Origin: Hyphomicrobiales bacterium
Lineage (GTDB): Bacteria; Pseudomonadota; Alphaproteobacteria; Rhizobiales; Rhizobiaceae
Reading direction: 5' to 3'
NCBI GenBank assembly: GCA_900468065.1
Contig: UBTA01000074.1
Span: 1-37,524, forward strand
Length of the DNA stretch: 37,524 nucleotides
Shown: positions 15,271 through 23,535 of the stretch, in pieces
Layout of the letters: each line of letters begins with the position of its first letter
Position numbering within the stretch: position 1 is the first letter of the stretch
Translations under genes and position numbers: made by a program
Notes under the pieces: generated by a model
The model's database searches: none
Seen by the model: the letters and a program-made list of their open reading frames with translations, nothing else
Told to the model about the DNA's origin: nothing

Positions 15271-16017
15271 TTATTTGAGGCCCCAATATTTGCCGATCAG
15301 CTGGTCGAGTGTGCCATCGTCCTTGATCGCCTTCAGGCCTTCGTTGAAGGCGGCGATGTTGGCATCGTCCTTGCGGAAGACGAGGCCGAGCGGATCGGAT
15401 TGCAGATCCTTGATGGAAACGACCAATTCGCCAGCGAACTCACGCTCATAGGCGGCCGCGTTGGCGCCGTTGATGACGACGCCGTCGACATCCTTGTTCT
15501 TCAGCGCGATGACCGAGGCCGAGAAGCTGTCATAGGCGGCCACGTTTTCCTTGCCGACGATGCCTTCGGCAACCTGGGCATCCGTCGTATTGGCCTGCGC
15601 CGAGAGCTTCTTGCCCTGCGACTTGAAGTCGTCGAGCGAAATGCCCTGGTCGGCGACGCGCATCAGCACGGCCTGGCTGTTGACGATATAGGGGTCGGAA
15701 AAATCCATTGCCTTCTTGCGCTCGTCGGTGATCGAGACGCCCGAGGCGACGAGGTCGAAGCTGCCTTGGTCAAGCGCTGCGAAGATGCCGTCCCAGCCGG
15801 TGGTGACGAATTCCGCCTGGCAGTTGATCTTGGCGCAGATGGCGTTGACCACATCGACATCGAAGCCGACGATCTGGCCGCTGGCCGGGTCGACGCTTTC
15901 CATCGGCGGCGAGGTGGTGTCGGAACCGACCTTCAAAAGCTTGCCGCCGAGATCGGCCGCATGGGAGACGCCGGATGCTAGAGCAGCCATGGCAAGGGCA
16001 ATCAGCAATGTCTTCAC
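15271..16017 (-). CDS. Polar-amino-acid-type ABC solute-binding protein (family 3), 248 aa
   Basis: A periplasmic binding protein of the GlnH/HisJ-like SBP_bac_3 family. The signal peptide is MKTLLIALAMAALASG.. with cleavage after SHA. The mature part has FDVDVVNAICAKINCQAEFV (lobe 1), WDGIFAALDQGSFDLVASGV and the family signature SITDERKKAMDFSDPY. An ATG at 16023 is in frame but has GGAGG only one base away; the GTG at 16017 is 7 bases from GGAGG and gives a textbook MKTLL start, so I prefer it. It belongs to an operon headed by a LacI regulator and containing a GH1 glycosidase, an unusual partner for an amino-acid-type binding protein. The ligand may be a glycosylated amine or amino acid; this is inference. 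Confidence 0.9.
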   Translation of the reverse strand: MKTLLIALAMAALASGVSHAADLGGKLLKVGSDTTSPPMESVDPASGQIVGFDVDVVNAICAKINCQAEFVTTGWDGIFAALDQGSFDLVASGVSITDERKKAMDFSDPYIVNSQAVLMRVADQGISLDDFKSQGKKLSAQANTTDAQVAEGIVGKENVAAYDSFSASVIALKNKDVDGVVINGANAAAYEREFAGELVVSIKDLQSDPLGLVFRKDDANIAAFNEGLKAIKDDGTLDQLIGKYWGLK

Positions 16018-16044
16018 GTTCATTCCTCCGTTTGTGAATGGATG

Positions 16045-17109
16045 TCAGGCCGGGCGCGCGCCGAGATTGTCGGGCTGCCTTTCGATCAGTGTTGGCCTGA
16101 AAACCTGCCTCAGCATCTGCGGATCTCCGCCCGCCATGCGCTGCAACAGGAATTGTCCGAGCGTCCTCCCGAGGACTTCGATGGGTTGGTAGAAGGTGGT
16201 GATCGGCGGGGTGAAATAGGCGCTGACATTGATATCGTCATAGGCGATGACATCGATATCGGTGCCGGCCTGCAGCCCGAGGCTGCCAAGGCCCGAGAGT
16301 ACACCGAGCGTCGTGGATTCGTTGATGCAGATGAAGGCCGTCGGCGGTTCTGCCCGCTGCAACAGCTCAAGGGTGCTTTCGCGGCCGAAGCGGGTGGAAA
16401 GATCACCCTCGGCAATCAGATCGGTTGGGGTCTCAAACCCGGCTTCGCCAAATGCGCGGGTAAAACCGTCGATCCTGTCCATGGCGTAGGAGAGGGGGCG
16501 TTGCGGGTTGATGAGCGCGATGCGGCGATGGCCGCCGGCAATCAGCCGCTGCGTTGCGGCAAAGGCTGCCCATTCATTGTCGATGTCGACATGGGCATAG
16601 ACCAGCGGCTTGCGGCAGCGGCCGAGCGAGACGAAGGGAAAGCCGCTTTCTACCAGAAGATCGATGCGCGGATCATCGGCCAGAATGCCTGAAAAGATGA
16701 TGCCGTCGGCAAGGCCCTGGTCCATGATCCGGCGCGCCATGTCGCAGCCATCCTGGGTGTCGCGAATGACATGCACGGAGATGCGGTAGTCGGAACCTTC
16801 CAGCGCCTGGCTGATGCCGCTCAGAATCTGGGTATATTCGACACCGTCCCATTCGTAATCGCGCACCGCGGTGACGGGCATCAGCACGGCTGCCTGATAG
16901 GTCTTGCCGGTTCTGAGCGCCATGCCGCGGGCATTGGCCTGGTATCCGATGTCCTGCGCCGCCTTGAAGATCGCGTCCTTGGTTGCCTGGGCAACGACCG
17001 GGGAATCCCTGAGCGCCTTGGAGATGGTGGCGATGGAATAACCGGTGAGATCGGCCAGCGTCTTGATGGTCGGGGGCGTGCGGCGCACGGATGCTTCAGT
17101 CTCTGCCAT
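16045..17109 (-). CDS. LacI/GalR-family transcriptional regulator, 354 aa
   Basis: The N-terminal LacI helix-turn-helix reads TIKTLADLTGYSIATISKAL (14-33) and is followed by the hinge region (GYQANARGMALRTGKT). The periplasmic-binding-protein-like effector domain begins near residue 70. The frame runs up to 17172, but ATG 17109 has GGGAGG five bases upstream and starts the natural N-terminus. Its stop is 27 bp before the binding-protein start, and all five genes down to 11470 are on the same strand with short gaps or overlaps, so it heads its own operon. Two CG-centred palindromes directly upstream are its likely operators, implying autoregulation and induction by a glycoside or its cleavage product. 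Confidence 0.92.
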   Translation of the reverse strand: MAETEASVRRTPPTIKTLADLTGYSIATISKALRDSPVVAQATKDAIFKAAQDIGYQANARGMALRTGKTYQAAVLMPVTAVRDYEWDGVEYTQILSGISQALEGSDYRISVHVIRDTQDGCDMARRIMDQGLADGIIFSGILADDPRIDLLVESGFPFVSLGRCRKPLVYAHVDIDNEWAAFAATQRLIAGGHRRIALINPQRPLSYAMDRIDGFTRAFGEAGFETPTDLIAEGDLSTRFGRESTLELLQRAEPPTAFICINESTTLGVLSGLGSLGLQAGTDIDVIAYDDINVSAYFTPPITTFYQPIEVLGRTLGQFLLQRMAGGDPQMLRQVFRPTLIERQPDNLGARPA

Positions 17110-17159
17110 GCCTGCCTCCCAGCTCGATGACCCTGATGGAGCACTCGTATCAAACAATA

Positions 17160-17169
17160 AAAACGTTTT
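17160..17169. promoter_or_regulatory. LacI-type operator, site 1
   Basis: AAAACGTTTT, a perfect 10-bp palindrome with the central CpG typical of LacI/GalR operators, about 50 bp before the LacI start. Its centre (17164.5) is 21 bp, two helical turns, from the centre of site 2. Confidence 0.6.
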
Positions 17170-17175
17170 CAACGA

Positions 17176-17195
17176 AAATAAAAACGTTTTTATTT
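17176..17195. promoter_or_regulatory. LacI-type operator, site 2
   Basis: AAATAAAAACGTTTTTATTT is a perfect 20-bp palindrome with a central CpG. It shares the AAAACGTTTT core with site 1 and is in helical phase with it, so two LacI dimers could bind side by side on the same face of the DNA. The nearest gene on the other side starts at 17379 and is less likely to be controlled. Confidence 0.65.
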
Positions 17196-17268
17196 GTAAT
17201 TTCTTGGCGCCGAAATCGGAGTTATTTCATCGGAGGCGCTGGGCGGCCGGACCGGTCTCGGGTGGCAA

Positions 17269-17309
17269 TTCAACGCATTCAATGCAACTTTCACGCAATG
17301 CGTGTAATT
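17269..17309. promoter_or_regulatory. Cluster of small palindromes upstream of the membrane-protein gene
   Basis: Three dyads are nested here: GCATT-C-AATGC (17275-17285), CACGCA-A-TGCGTG (17292-17304), and a larger one pairing ACGCATT (17273-17279) with AATGCGT (17297-17303), flanked by AATT on both outer sides. The stretch 17196-17378 is AT-rich compared with the genes around it and should contain the promoter of the gene at 17379. Whether the dyads are protein-binding sites or a folded leader cannot be told. Confidence 0.4.
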
Positions 17310-17378
17310 TTCTATGTTTTATCGTATTTTCGTGATACATCATTTGCGCGGATAGCCCGATGCTGTGGGGGAGCGGAT

Positions 17379-18698
17379 ATGGGGAATGGGTCTGCTGGAA
17401 ACACTCTGAAGGCAACGACCGGCTCGTTCTTCGCAGTCAGCTGGTTTGTCCTTCTGTTCTTTGCGACGATTGTCGTGGCGATGGTCACATTATCAGCCAG
17501 CCAGCTTCAGGGACGGCTTCTCAGCTTCTCTCGGGCAGACACTCCATTTTCAGTCTGGCAAGTTGAGCGGATCCGCAAACAATGGAACGTGCAGCAGGCC
17601 GCGATCACACGGCAGGCGGATAAAGTCGTAAAGCAGCGCGAGGTTTCGCTTGAAATCGAAACCAGCTTTCGGGAAAGCCAAACGAAATACATCATCTTGA
17701 AGGGTAGCTACGAGAGCAGCCGCGACGAGATCGTTGCCAAGCTCCGGCTTTTTGAACCACTGCCATTTGTTCAGATTGATGATCTGGACGATCAGGAGCT
17801 GCGCGCGAAGATCGACAGGACAATCGAGGACCTCTCGCCCAAGCTGCTTGCTCCAACGAGGAAAGCGGTCGATGATCTCCATACCGCCTACCTAAAGGCG
17901 CTTCGCGAACAGGACGACGGGCTTCGGCAAGCACAGATAGCAAGTTCCGCAGCTGGGGTGGCAAATAGTACCCTCCAACAAGAGGAGACGATCCTTGCTG
18001 ACACGGAAAAGAAAATTGATGAGATCATCAATCCTGACGGGCAGATGAAAGTCGCGGATGTGACGCGCATCTATGATCTGATGTCAGAATTTGCCTTCAT
18101 CGAAAGCTTTGCGCTCGGGGCGCTGTACAAATTTGCCATACTTCCCAACGAGTTTCTGATCATGGTCCTGGTGATTGCCATGGGCATCCTTGGTAGCACG
18201 CTCCAGCTTACCTATGATTATTACCGGGCCGGGGGCGTTCCCCAGACGAGCCAGTTCCTTCTAAGGCCGATGCTCGGTGCAATCACCGCCCTCGTGCTTT
18301 TCATTCTCCTGAAGGCCGGTGTGCTTGTCATCACCGATTCCGCCAAGCTTGGAGAGGTGGCGCCACTCAGCCCGTTCTTCATTGCCTTTGTAGGCATCGT
18401 TTCCGGCTTTTTGTCCGAAAATGCACTTGAGACGGTCCGGAGCGTCGGTCAGTCCTGGTTTCGTGGTGTAGGGCGAGATCAAAAGCCCCGCTGGGCGAGT
18501 GGCTTGAAACAACATTTATCGGCAACGAAGACGATCGCTGATCTTTCTGCAAAAACTGGCGTCGATGCCACGTTGCTGGAAAAATGGATTAACGAAGAAG
18601 TGCCTGTTCCCGTGGATATGCAGAAGCTCATCGCTGTGTGGTTGGATAAGGACGCCAGAACTCTGTTTACCGATGTGCCACCGGCGGTGACGACCTGA
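17379..18698 (+). CDS. Unrecognised membrane protein with coiled coil and XRE-like C-terminal HTH, 439 aa
   Basis: I do not recognise the family. One strong membrane helix lies at about residues 16-38, followed by a long charged helical/coiled-coil region (about 60-215). A second membrane block follows, with helices near 256-276, 297-317 and 331-346, and a cytoplasmic tail. The tail (384-430) fits a helix-turn-helix of XRE/Cro type: TIADLSAKTGVDATLLEKWI, then VPVDMQKLIAVWLDKDARTLF. ATG 17379 is preceded by GGGGAGCGG; the longer open frame back to 17091 lacks such a site and crosses the LacI operators. The gene appears less GC-rich than its neighbours and uses more varied codons, suggesting an acquired gene. 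It stands alone between two unrelated transcription units. Confidence 0.7.
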   Translation: MGNGSAGNTLKATTGSFFAVSWFVLLFFATIVVAMVTLSASQLQGRLLSFSRADTPFSVWQVERIRKQWNVQQAAITRQADKVVKQREVSLEIETSFRESQTKYIILKGSYESSRDEIVAKLRLFEPLPFVQIDDLDDQELRAKIDRTIEDLSPKLLAPTRKAVDDLHTAYLKALREQDDGLRQAQIASSAAGVANSTLQQEETILADTEKKIDEIINPDGQMKVADVTRIYDLMSEFAFIESFALGALYKFAILPNEFLIMVLVIAMGILGSTLQLTYDYYRAGGVPQTSQFLLRPMLGAITALVLFILLKAGVLVITDSAKLGEVAPLSPFFIAFVGIVSGFLSENALETVRSVGQSWFRGVGRDQKPRWASGLKQHLSATKTIADLSAKTGVDATLLEKWINEEVPVPVDMQKLIAVWLDKDARTLFTDVPPAVTT

Positions 18699-18835
18699 CC
18701 CTTATTGTTCAGGCGCAAGGCAACCGCCGCGCAGGCTTCCTATCCGGCTGCCAGGTAACAAAACAGCCCTGCAATGTGACGCGCCACGAGCTTGTGGTTC
18801 ACTTCGCCGTTTCAATGCTTTAGAAACGCTTCTCG

Positions 18836-19939
18836 ATGAAGATCGCCTTTTATTGCCCGCTCAAATCCCCCAACCATCCCGTTCCCTCCGGCGACCGGCT
18901 GATGGCGCGTCTGCTGATGGAGGCGCTGGAGCGGGCGGGGCATCAGGTGGAGATCGCTTCAGAGTTGCGGGCTTTCCTGCCGGATGCTTCGGCGGATGCG
19001 ATCGCGGTACGGGCTGCGGCGATGGACGCGGAGCGGGCGCGGATTTCGGCGCTGTGGCGGGAGCGTGGTGCACCGGATCTCTGGTTTTGCTACCACCCCT
19101 ATTACAAGGCGCCGGATCTGATCGGCCCGGCGCTCGCCCGGGAATTTGGTCTGGGCTATGTCACGGCGGAAGCGTCCTATTCAGCACGGCGTAATAATGG
19201 GCTGTGGACGGACATGCAGCAGCATGTGCTGGATGCCGTGCAGCAGGCTTCGGTGAATATCTGCCTGACGCGCCGGGATTTTGATGGGCTTTCTGCAGCG
19301 GCGCCCGAAGCGCGACTGGCCTTGCTGCCGCCTTTCATCGATCCTGCCTTGTTTCTCGAAAGAAAGCCGCAGCCCGCACCCGGGCGACTGATCACCGTGG
19401 CGATGATGCGGTCCGGCGACAAGATGGACAGCTATGTCATGCTGGCCGCTGCCCTGTCGCGGCTGGCGCATCTGCCTTGGCAATTGTCTGTTGTCGGTGA
19501 TGGCCCGCGTGCTGACGATGTTCGCGCCTTGTTTGCCGGGTTCGATGAGGGCCGGATCATCTGGCACGGCGAACAGGCCGCAACCGAGATCGCCGAGCTT
19601 CTGTCGCACGCCGCGCTCTATGTCTGGCCGGGCTGCGGCGAGGCCTATGGTCTGGCTTATCTCGAAGCGCAGGCCGCAGGTTTGCCCGTCGTCGCGCAAG
19701 AGATCGCCGGGGTGCCGGAAGTGGTGATGCATGGACGGACGGGGTTGCTGACACCGCCGGGAAATGTCGATGCCTATGCGCAGGCGATCGAACGGCTGCT
19801 GACGGATGATCAGGAGCGGACGGCGCTTGCCCGCGCGGCAAAATCCTTTGCAGGCGAGGAACGCTCGCTCGACCGGGCAGCGGTGCGATTGGGCGCCATT
19901 CTCAACGAATACATAAAATGGGCACGACAGGATGGATGA
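18836..19939 (+). CDS. GT4-like (GT-B fold) glycosyltransferase, 367 aa
   Basis: A retaining GT-B glycosyltransferase of the GT4 type. The N-terminus MKIAFYCPLKSPNHPVPSGD is the usual acceptor-side strand plus glycine/serine loop. The donor-side signature is EAYGLAYLEAQAAGLPVVAQ (about 278-297), containing the E-x7-E nucleotide-sugar motif, followed by EIAGVPEVV and GLLTPPGN. No signal peptide or membrane helix, so it is cytoplasmic, perhaps at the inner membrane face. ATG 18836 follows a 137-bp gap in which I see no other gene. Its stop overlaps the following deacetylase-like gene by 8 bp, so the pair is coupled and probably acts on the same glycan. Confidence 0.9.
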   Translation: MKIAFYCPLKSPNHPVPSGDRLMARLLMEALERAGHQVEIASELRAFLPDASADAIAVRAAAMDAERARISALWRERGAPDLWFCYHPYYKAPDLIGPALAREFGLGYVTAEASYSARRNNGLWTDMQQHVLDAVQQASVNICLTRRDFDGLSAAAPEARLALLPPFIDPALFLERKPQPAPGRLITVAMMRSGDKMDSYVMLAAALSRLAHLPWQLSVVGDGPRADDVRALFAGFDEGRIIWHGEQAATEIAELLSHAALYVWPGCGEAYGLAYLEAQAAGLPVVAQEIAGVPEVVMHGRTGLLTPPGNVDAYAQAIERLLTDDQERTALARAAKSFAGEERSLDRAAVRLGAILNEYIKWARQDG

Positions 19940-20690
19940 TTTCGAAGCAACGATCGTCGGGGAACTGGATCGCTGGCAACGGGCGGGCAAGGTCGCGCAG
20001 TTCTGGCTACGGGACGACGACGCCGTCGAGCCGACCGCGCCGCTCGAACGGTTGCTGAGCATATCAGGCGCATTTTCCGTGCCGCTGACACTGGCGGTCA
20101 TTCCGGCGCATACCGGTGCTGCGCTGGTCGAAAGGCTGCAGCCGGAACCATCGTGTTCCGTCGCCGTGCATGGCTGGTCGCACCGGAACTATGCTGGCCC
20201 TGACGAAAAAAAGCAGGAGCTGGGCCGGCATCGCCCGGCGGCTGAGATTCTCGATGAGTTGCAGCAGGGTTTTGATCGTCTCGCTGAACTGCACCGCGAA
20301 CGGTTCGTGCCGATGCTGGTGCCGCCGTGGAACCGGATCGACGCGGCCCTGGTTCCGCAGTTGGCCGGGCTCGGCTATCAGGCGCTTTCGGTCTATGGCC
20401 CGGAAAAGCCGGCTGCGTTGCCGCTGGTCAATGCGCATGTGGACGTGATGGACTGGCATGGAACGCGGGGCGGCCGTGATCCGCAGGCACTGGCGGTCGA
20501 GATCGCCGCACGCTTGAGGTTCATGTTCGATCATGGCGGGGCGGTGGGGCTTCTGACCCATCATCTGGTTCATGACGAAGCTGTCTGGGATTTCATGACG
20601 GCGCTGTTTACGGTTACGGCGGATCATCCCGCCTGCCGCTGGACCCCGGTTGCGGATATCCTGCGAAAACAGCAACCGTCAATCGGGTAA
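19932..20690 (+). CDS. Polysaccharide deacetylase-like protein, 252 aa
   Basis: A carbohydrate esterase 4-like (NodB-fold) protein. The metal and catalytic motifs are visible in divergent form: RDDD (27-30) for the catalytic/metal aspartate pair, VHGWSHRN for the metal histidines (H..SH.N), PPWNR as the P-x-x-x-R motif, and a C-terminal THHLVHD for the L-x-H motif. It lacks a signal peptide, so the substrate would be a cytoplasmic intermediate such as a lipid- or nucleotide-linked sugar. It overlaps the upstream GT4 gene by 8 bp and its stop is 7 bp from the stop of the convergent MBL gene. Function as a deacetylase is inferred from the motifs and the neighbour. Confidence 0.8.
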   Translation: MDDFEATIVGELDRWQRAGKVAQFWLRDDDAVEPTAPLERLLSISGAFSVPLTLAVIPAHTGAALVERLQPEPSCSVAVHGWSHRNYAGPDEKKQELGRHRPAAEILDELQQGFDRLAELHRERFVPMLVPPWNRIDAALVPQLAGLGYQALSVYGPEKPAALPLVNAHVDVMDWHGTRGGRDPQALAVEIAARLRFMFDHGGAVGLLTHHLVHDEAVWDFMTALFTVTADHPACRWTPVADILRKQQPSIG

Positions 20691-20697
20691 AGTCGTC

Positions 20698-21528
20698 TTA
20701 GAGATCGATCACCTGGCCGTCGCGGGCGGTGATGGCGCCGGCGAAATCCTGTTCGGCGAGCCTCTGGATTTCGTCGAGTTCGCTGTCGGTGCGCAGTGGC
20801 GAATGATGGATGAAGGCGACCCGCTTGGCCTTTGCCGTCTTGGCAAGCCGGATGGCCTGCTGCCAGGAGGAATGGCCATAGCCGACATGGCGATGCATTT
20901 CATCGTCGGTGTACATGCAATCGTAGAGGAAGAGATCGCAACCATCGATCAGGTCGAGCACGGCAGGATCGAGCGTGCCGGGCTTGTGCTCGGTATCGGT
21001 GATGAGCGCGACTGCCCGGCCACCCCATTCGACGCGGTAACCGATCGCGCCGCCCGGATGGTTGAGGCTGCCGGTCCTGATCGTGACGCCGGGATAGGGG
21101 ACCAGCGCGTCGCCGGAGCGGAAGTCACGACAGTTGATGCAGGCGCGGCAGATATCCGGTTCGACAGGGAACCACGGCGGGCGCATGAACTCGCCGATCA
21201 TCTGGCGGGTGGACATGCGTCCGGCCAAATGCCCGGACCACAGGGTCACCGATGCATGCGGATCAAACAGCGCCGGCAGATAGGGCAGGCCGACAATATG
21301 GTCGTAGTGGCAGTGGGTGAAGAACAGATTGAAATCGGAGACACCCTCGGATTTCAAAGCCTGGCCTGCGGGCATCAATCCTGAGCCCGCGTCAAACAAC
21401 AGCCTATGAGGACCGCATTGCATCTCGATGCAGATGGTGTTGCCGCCATAGCTCTGGAATTCGGCACCCGAGACCGGGAGGCTGCCGCGCACTCCCCATA
21501 ACCGCACCCGAAACACGTTTTCGTTCAC
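20698..21528 (-). CDS. MBL-fold metallo-hydrolase, 276 aa
   Basis: A metallo-beta-lactamase-fold phosphodiesterase-like enzyme, close in layout to the PhnP / RNase Z group. The N-terminus has WGVRGSLPVSG and YGGNTICIEM; the metal motif THCHYDH is at 71-77; further metal ligands are expected in the HPGGAIGYR region, LITDTEH and the C-terminal FIHHSP. An inserted loop includes DICRACINC, three cysteines that might bind an extra metal. No signal peptide. The gene is divergent from the metallophosphoesterase gene (228-bp gap) and convergent with the GT4/deacetylase pair. PhnP-like cyclic phosphodiesterase or cyclic-nucleotide hydrolase activity is possible but not shown. Confidence 0.85.
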   Translation of the reverse strand: MNENVFRVRLWGVRGSLPVSGAEFQSYGGNTICIEMQCGPHRLLFDAGSGLMPAGQALKSEGVSDFNLFFTHCHYDHIVGLPYLPALFDPHASVTLWSGHLAGRMSTRQMIGEFMRPPWFPVEPDICRACINCRDFRSGDALVPYPGVTIRTGSLNHPGGAIGYRVEWGGRAVALITDTEHKPGTLDPAVLDLIDGCDLFLYDCMYTDDEMHRHVGYGHSSWQQAIRLAKTAKAKRVAFIHHSPLRTDSELDEIQRLAEQDFAGAITARDGQVIDL

Positions 21529-21756
21529 TCTCTCGCCTCAGTCACGAAAAGCTATTTTGCCTTTCCGTCTGCAACTGTCCCATTTAATTCTTAAGGTCGT
21601 CTTTTTCCGGACCTGATTAACCAAGCCTCATTTCGGCCATGTTAGCCAAACTGCCTGGGTTAAGCGAGACATCAATTCGCTTTTTCTTTCCATATGTGCC
21701 AGAGACGACAGGAAACGAATCCGGTTTGAACGCGCAGACGGAAAATACTGAAAGAA

Positions 21757-23535
21757 ATGCCGCCCTTGGAGCATCCGCGCATTGCCGTTATCGCCGATGC
21801 GCATTTTCACGATCTATACGCCGATTATGGCTTTTCCGGCGTCCTGCAGGGCGATCGCCGGCTGACGTTCAGGCTGCTGGCCGATACCGCGCGATCCACC
21901 CGCGTCTTCAACGAGAGCTATTTCGCATTCCATCACGCGCTCGATGATATCGCCGAACGCGGCATCCGTCATGTGGTGCTGCTTGGCGATTATTCCGATG
22001 ACGGACAGGTGGAAACCGTCAAGGGTGTGAAGCGGTTTCTTGATCAATACGCGGCCCGGTTCGGCATGCGGTTTTATGCCACCACCGGCAATCACGATAT
22101 TTTCGGGGCAGACGGCCGCCACCGCGCCAAGCGCTTCCTCAACCCGGATGGTGGCTACAGCATCCTCAGCAGCGATCCGCATATGCGCGATCGTGGCGCC
22201 CATGCCGTCATCGCCAGTGATCGGATGTATTGCCAGGGTTATCCGGACGGGCTGGATGCCATGGCTGATTTCGGCTTTTATCCGCGCACCGGCGACCTTC
22301 ACTGGGAAACGCCCTTTGGCACCGATGGCGATCCGGCAGCGCGGCTCTATGAGGTTCATTCGCCGGATGGAAAAACCACGCGCAGGCTGATGGACGCGTC
22401 CTATCTGATCGAACCCTTTGCCGGCGTCTGGCTGCTGATGATCGATGCCAATGTCTTCGTGCCCATCGATGGCATGACGCCCGGCGAAGAGGGCGATCTT
22501 GCCGACAGCACCAGTGCCGGCTGGAACGCGATGCTGTTTCACAAGCGGTTCGTTCTCGACTGGATGGCGGATGTTTCCCGGCGCGCGCGGCTTGAAGGCA
22601 AATGCCTGCTGGCGTTTTCGCACTATCCCGTTCTTGATCCGCTTGATGCCACAGTCGAGGACGAGGTGGCGCTGCTTGGCCGGACGGGCATGGTGGAGCG
22701 TATTCCACAGATCGATGTGGCCGAGGCGTTGATCGCTGCGGGCATCGATATCCATTTCAGCGGACACCTGCATGTCAACGACACGGCGCAGTACCGCAGC
22801 GGCGACCGTTTTGTGACCAATGTCGCCATGCCGTCGCTCGTTGCCTTTCCGGGCGCCTACAAGGTGCTGACGATCGGTGATGAGCGGATCGATATCGAGA
22901 CGGTCGGGATCGAGGCGATGCCGATCGATGACGATGTGCGGCAGGCGTATCGGCTGGAGGCCCTGCCGTCGCGGCTGGAAGCGGGCGGCATGCTCGAGGT
23001 CGACGACTACGGTGGCTTTCTGTTCGAGCATCTCGGCCATCTGGTCGGACGGCGTTACCTCAAGCGGGAATGGCCGAAGGATATCGCGGCAATGATCCGC
23101 GCCCTTGATCTTGCCGATCTGGCGACGCTGTCGCAGGTCCAAGAGCCGGTGCCAGCTGTTGATGCGATGGCGGCAATCGCCGCCGCCCGCAACGATCCGG
23201 GAGTGCAGCAGCGGCTGGCCGCAGGCTTGATGGAACACGGAGTGGAGATCGGCGCGCTACACGGGCTTTCCGCACGGGAATTTCTGGCTGACTGGTACCG
23301 GGTGCGGATGGGCAGCGAACTGGCGCTGGACTGGATCAGCAAGCAAAAGATTGCCCCCTATCTGGCCGTGGGGCAGTTGTTTGCAGATCACGATGGGCAA
23401 GAGCCCGGTGCGGTGCAAGCGCAGTTTGCCCTGATATTCCGGATGTTTTCGAAATACATCTCCGGCCTGCCATCGCGCGATTTCAGCATCGACCGGATAA
23501 GCGGGGCGATCGAACGGTCGTTGCCGAAACTTTAA
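21757..23535 (+). CDS. Calcineurin-like metallophosphoesterase with unassigned C-terminal region, 592 aa
   Basis: The N-terminal 350 residues carry the binuclear metallophosphoesterase motifs in order: ADAHFHD (13-19), LLGDYSDDG (75-83), GNHD (111-114), SHYP (288-291) and GHLH (336-339). All expected metal ligands are present. The remaining 240 residues (about 350-592) contain a short beta segment and a helical part that I do not recognise. No signal peptide or membrane segment is evident. Start at ATG 21757, with only a weak purine run (GAAAGAA) upstream. The intergenic stretch 21529-21756 is AT-rich and probably holds divergent promoters for this gene and the MBL gene, but I found no convincing hexamer pair. 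The stop codon shares TTAA with the stop of the convergent cNMP-binding gene. Confidence 0.85.
   Translation: MPPLEHPRIAVIADAHFHDLYADYGFSGVLQGDRRLTFRLLADTARSTRVFNESYFAFHHALDDIAERGIRHVVLLGDYSDDGQVETVKGVKRFLDQYAARFGMRFYATTGNHDIFGADGRHRAKRFLNPDGGYSILSSDPHMRDRGAHAVIASDRMYCQGYPDGLDAMADFGFYPRTGDLHWETPFGTDGDPAARLYEVHSPDGKTTRRLMDASYLIEPFAGVWLLMIDANVFVPIDGMTPGEEGDLADSTSAGWNAMLFHKRFVLDWMADVSRRARLEGKCLLAFSHYPVLDPLDATVEDEVALLGRTGMVERIPQIDVAEALIAAGIDIHFSGHLHVNDTAQYRSGDRFVTNVAMPSLVAFPGAYKVLTIGDERIDIETVGIEAMPIDDDVRQAYRLEALPSRLEAGGMLEVDDYGGFLFEHLGHLVGRRYLKREWPKDIAAMIRALDLADLATLSQVQEPVPAVDAMAAIAAARNDPGVQQRLAAGLMEHGVEIGALHGLSAREFLADWYRVRMGSELALDWISKQKIAPYLAVGQLFADHDGQEPGAVQAQFALIFRMFSKYISGLPSRDFSIDRISGAIERSLPKL

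Noticed and set aside
18699-18835. Rho-independent terminator after the orphan membrane-protein gene
   Set aside because: Only a weak 5-bp stem (CCTGA/TCAGG at about 18696-18719) is visible, without a U-run; not enough to call.
21814-23238. Minus-strand open frame over the metallophosphoesterase
   Set aside because: The plus strand has all five metallophosphoesterase motifs in order; the antisense translation is featureless.
23532-23535. Shared TTAA stop overlap between convergent genes as a functional site
   Set aside because: A palindromic TTAA naturally supplies TAA on both strands; compact convergent genes often do this and it needs no special explanation.
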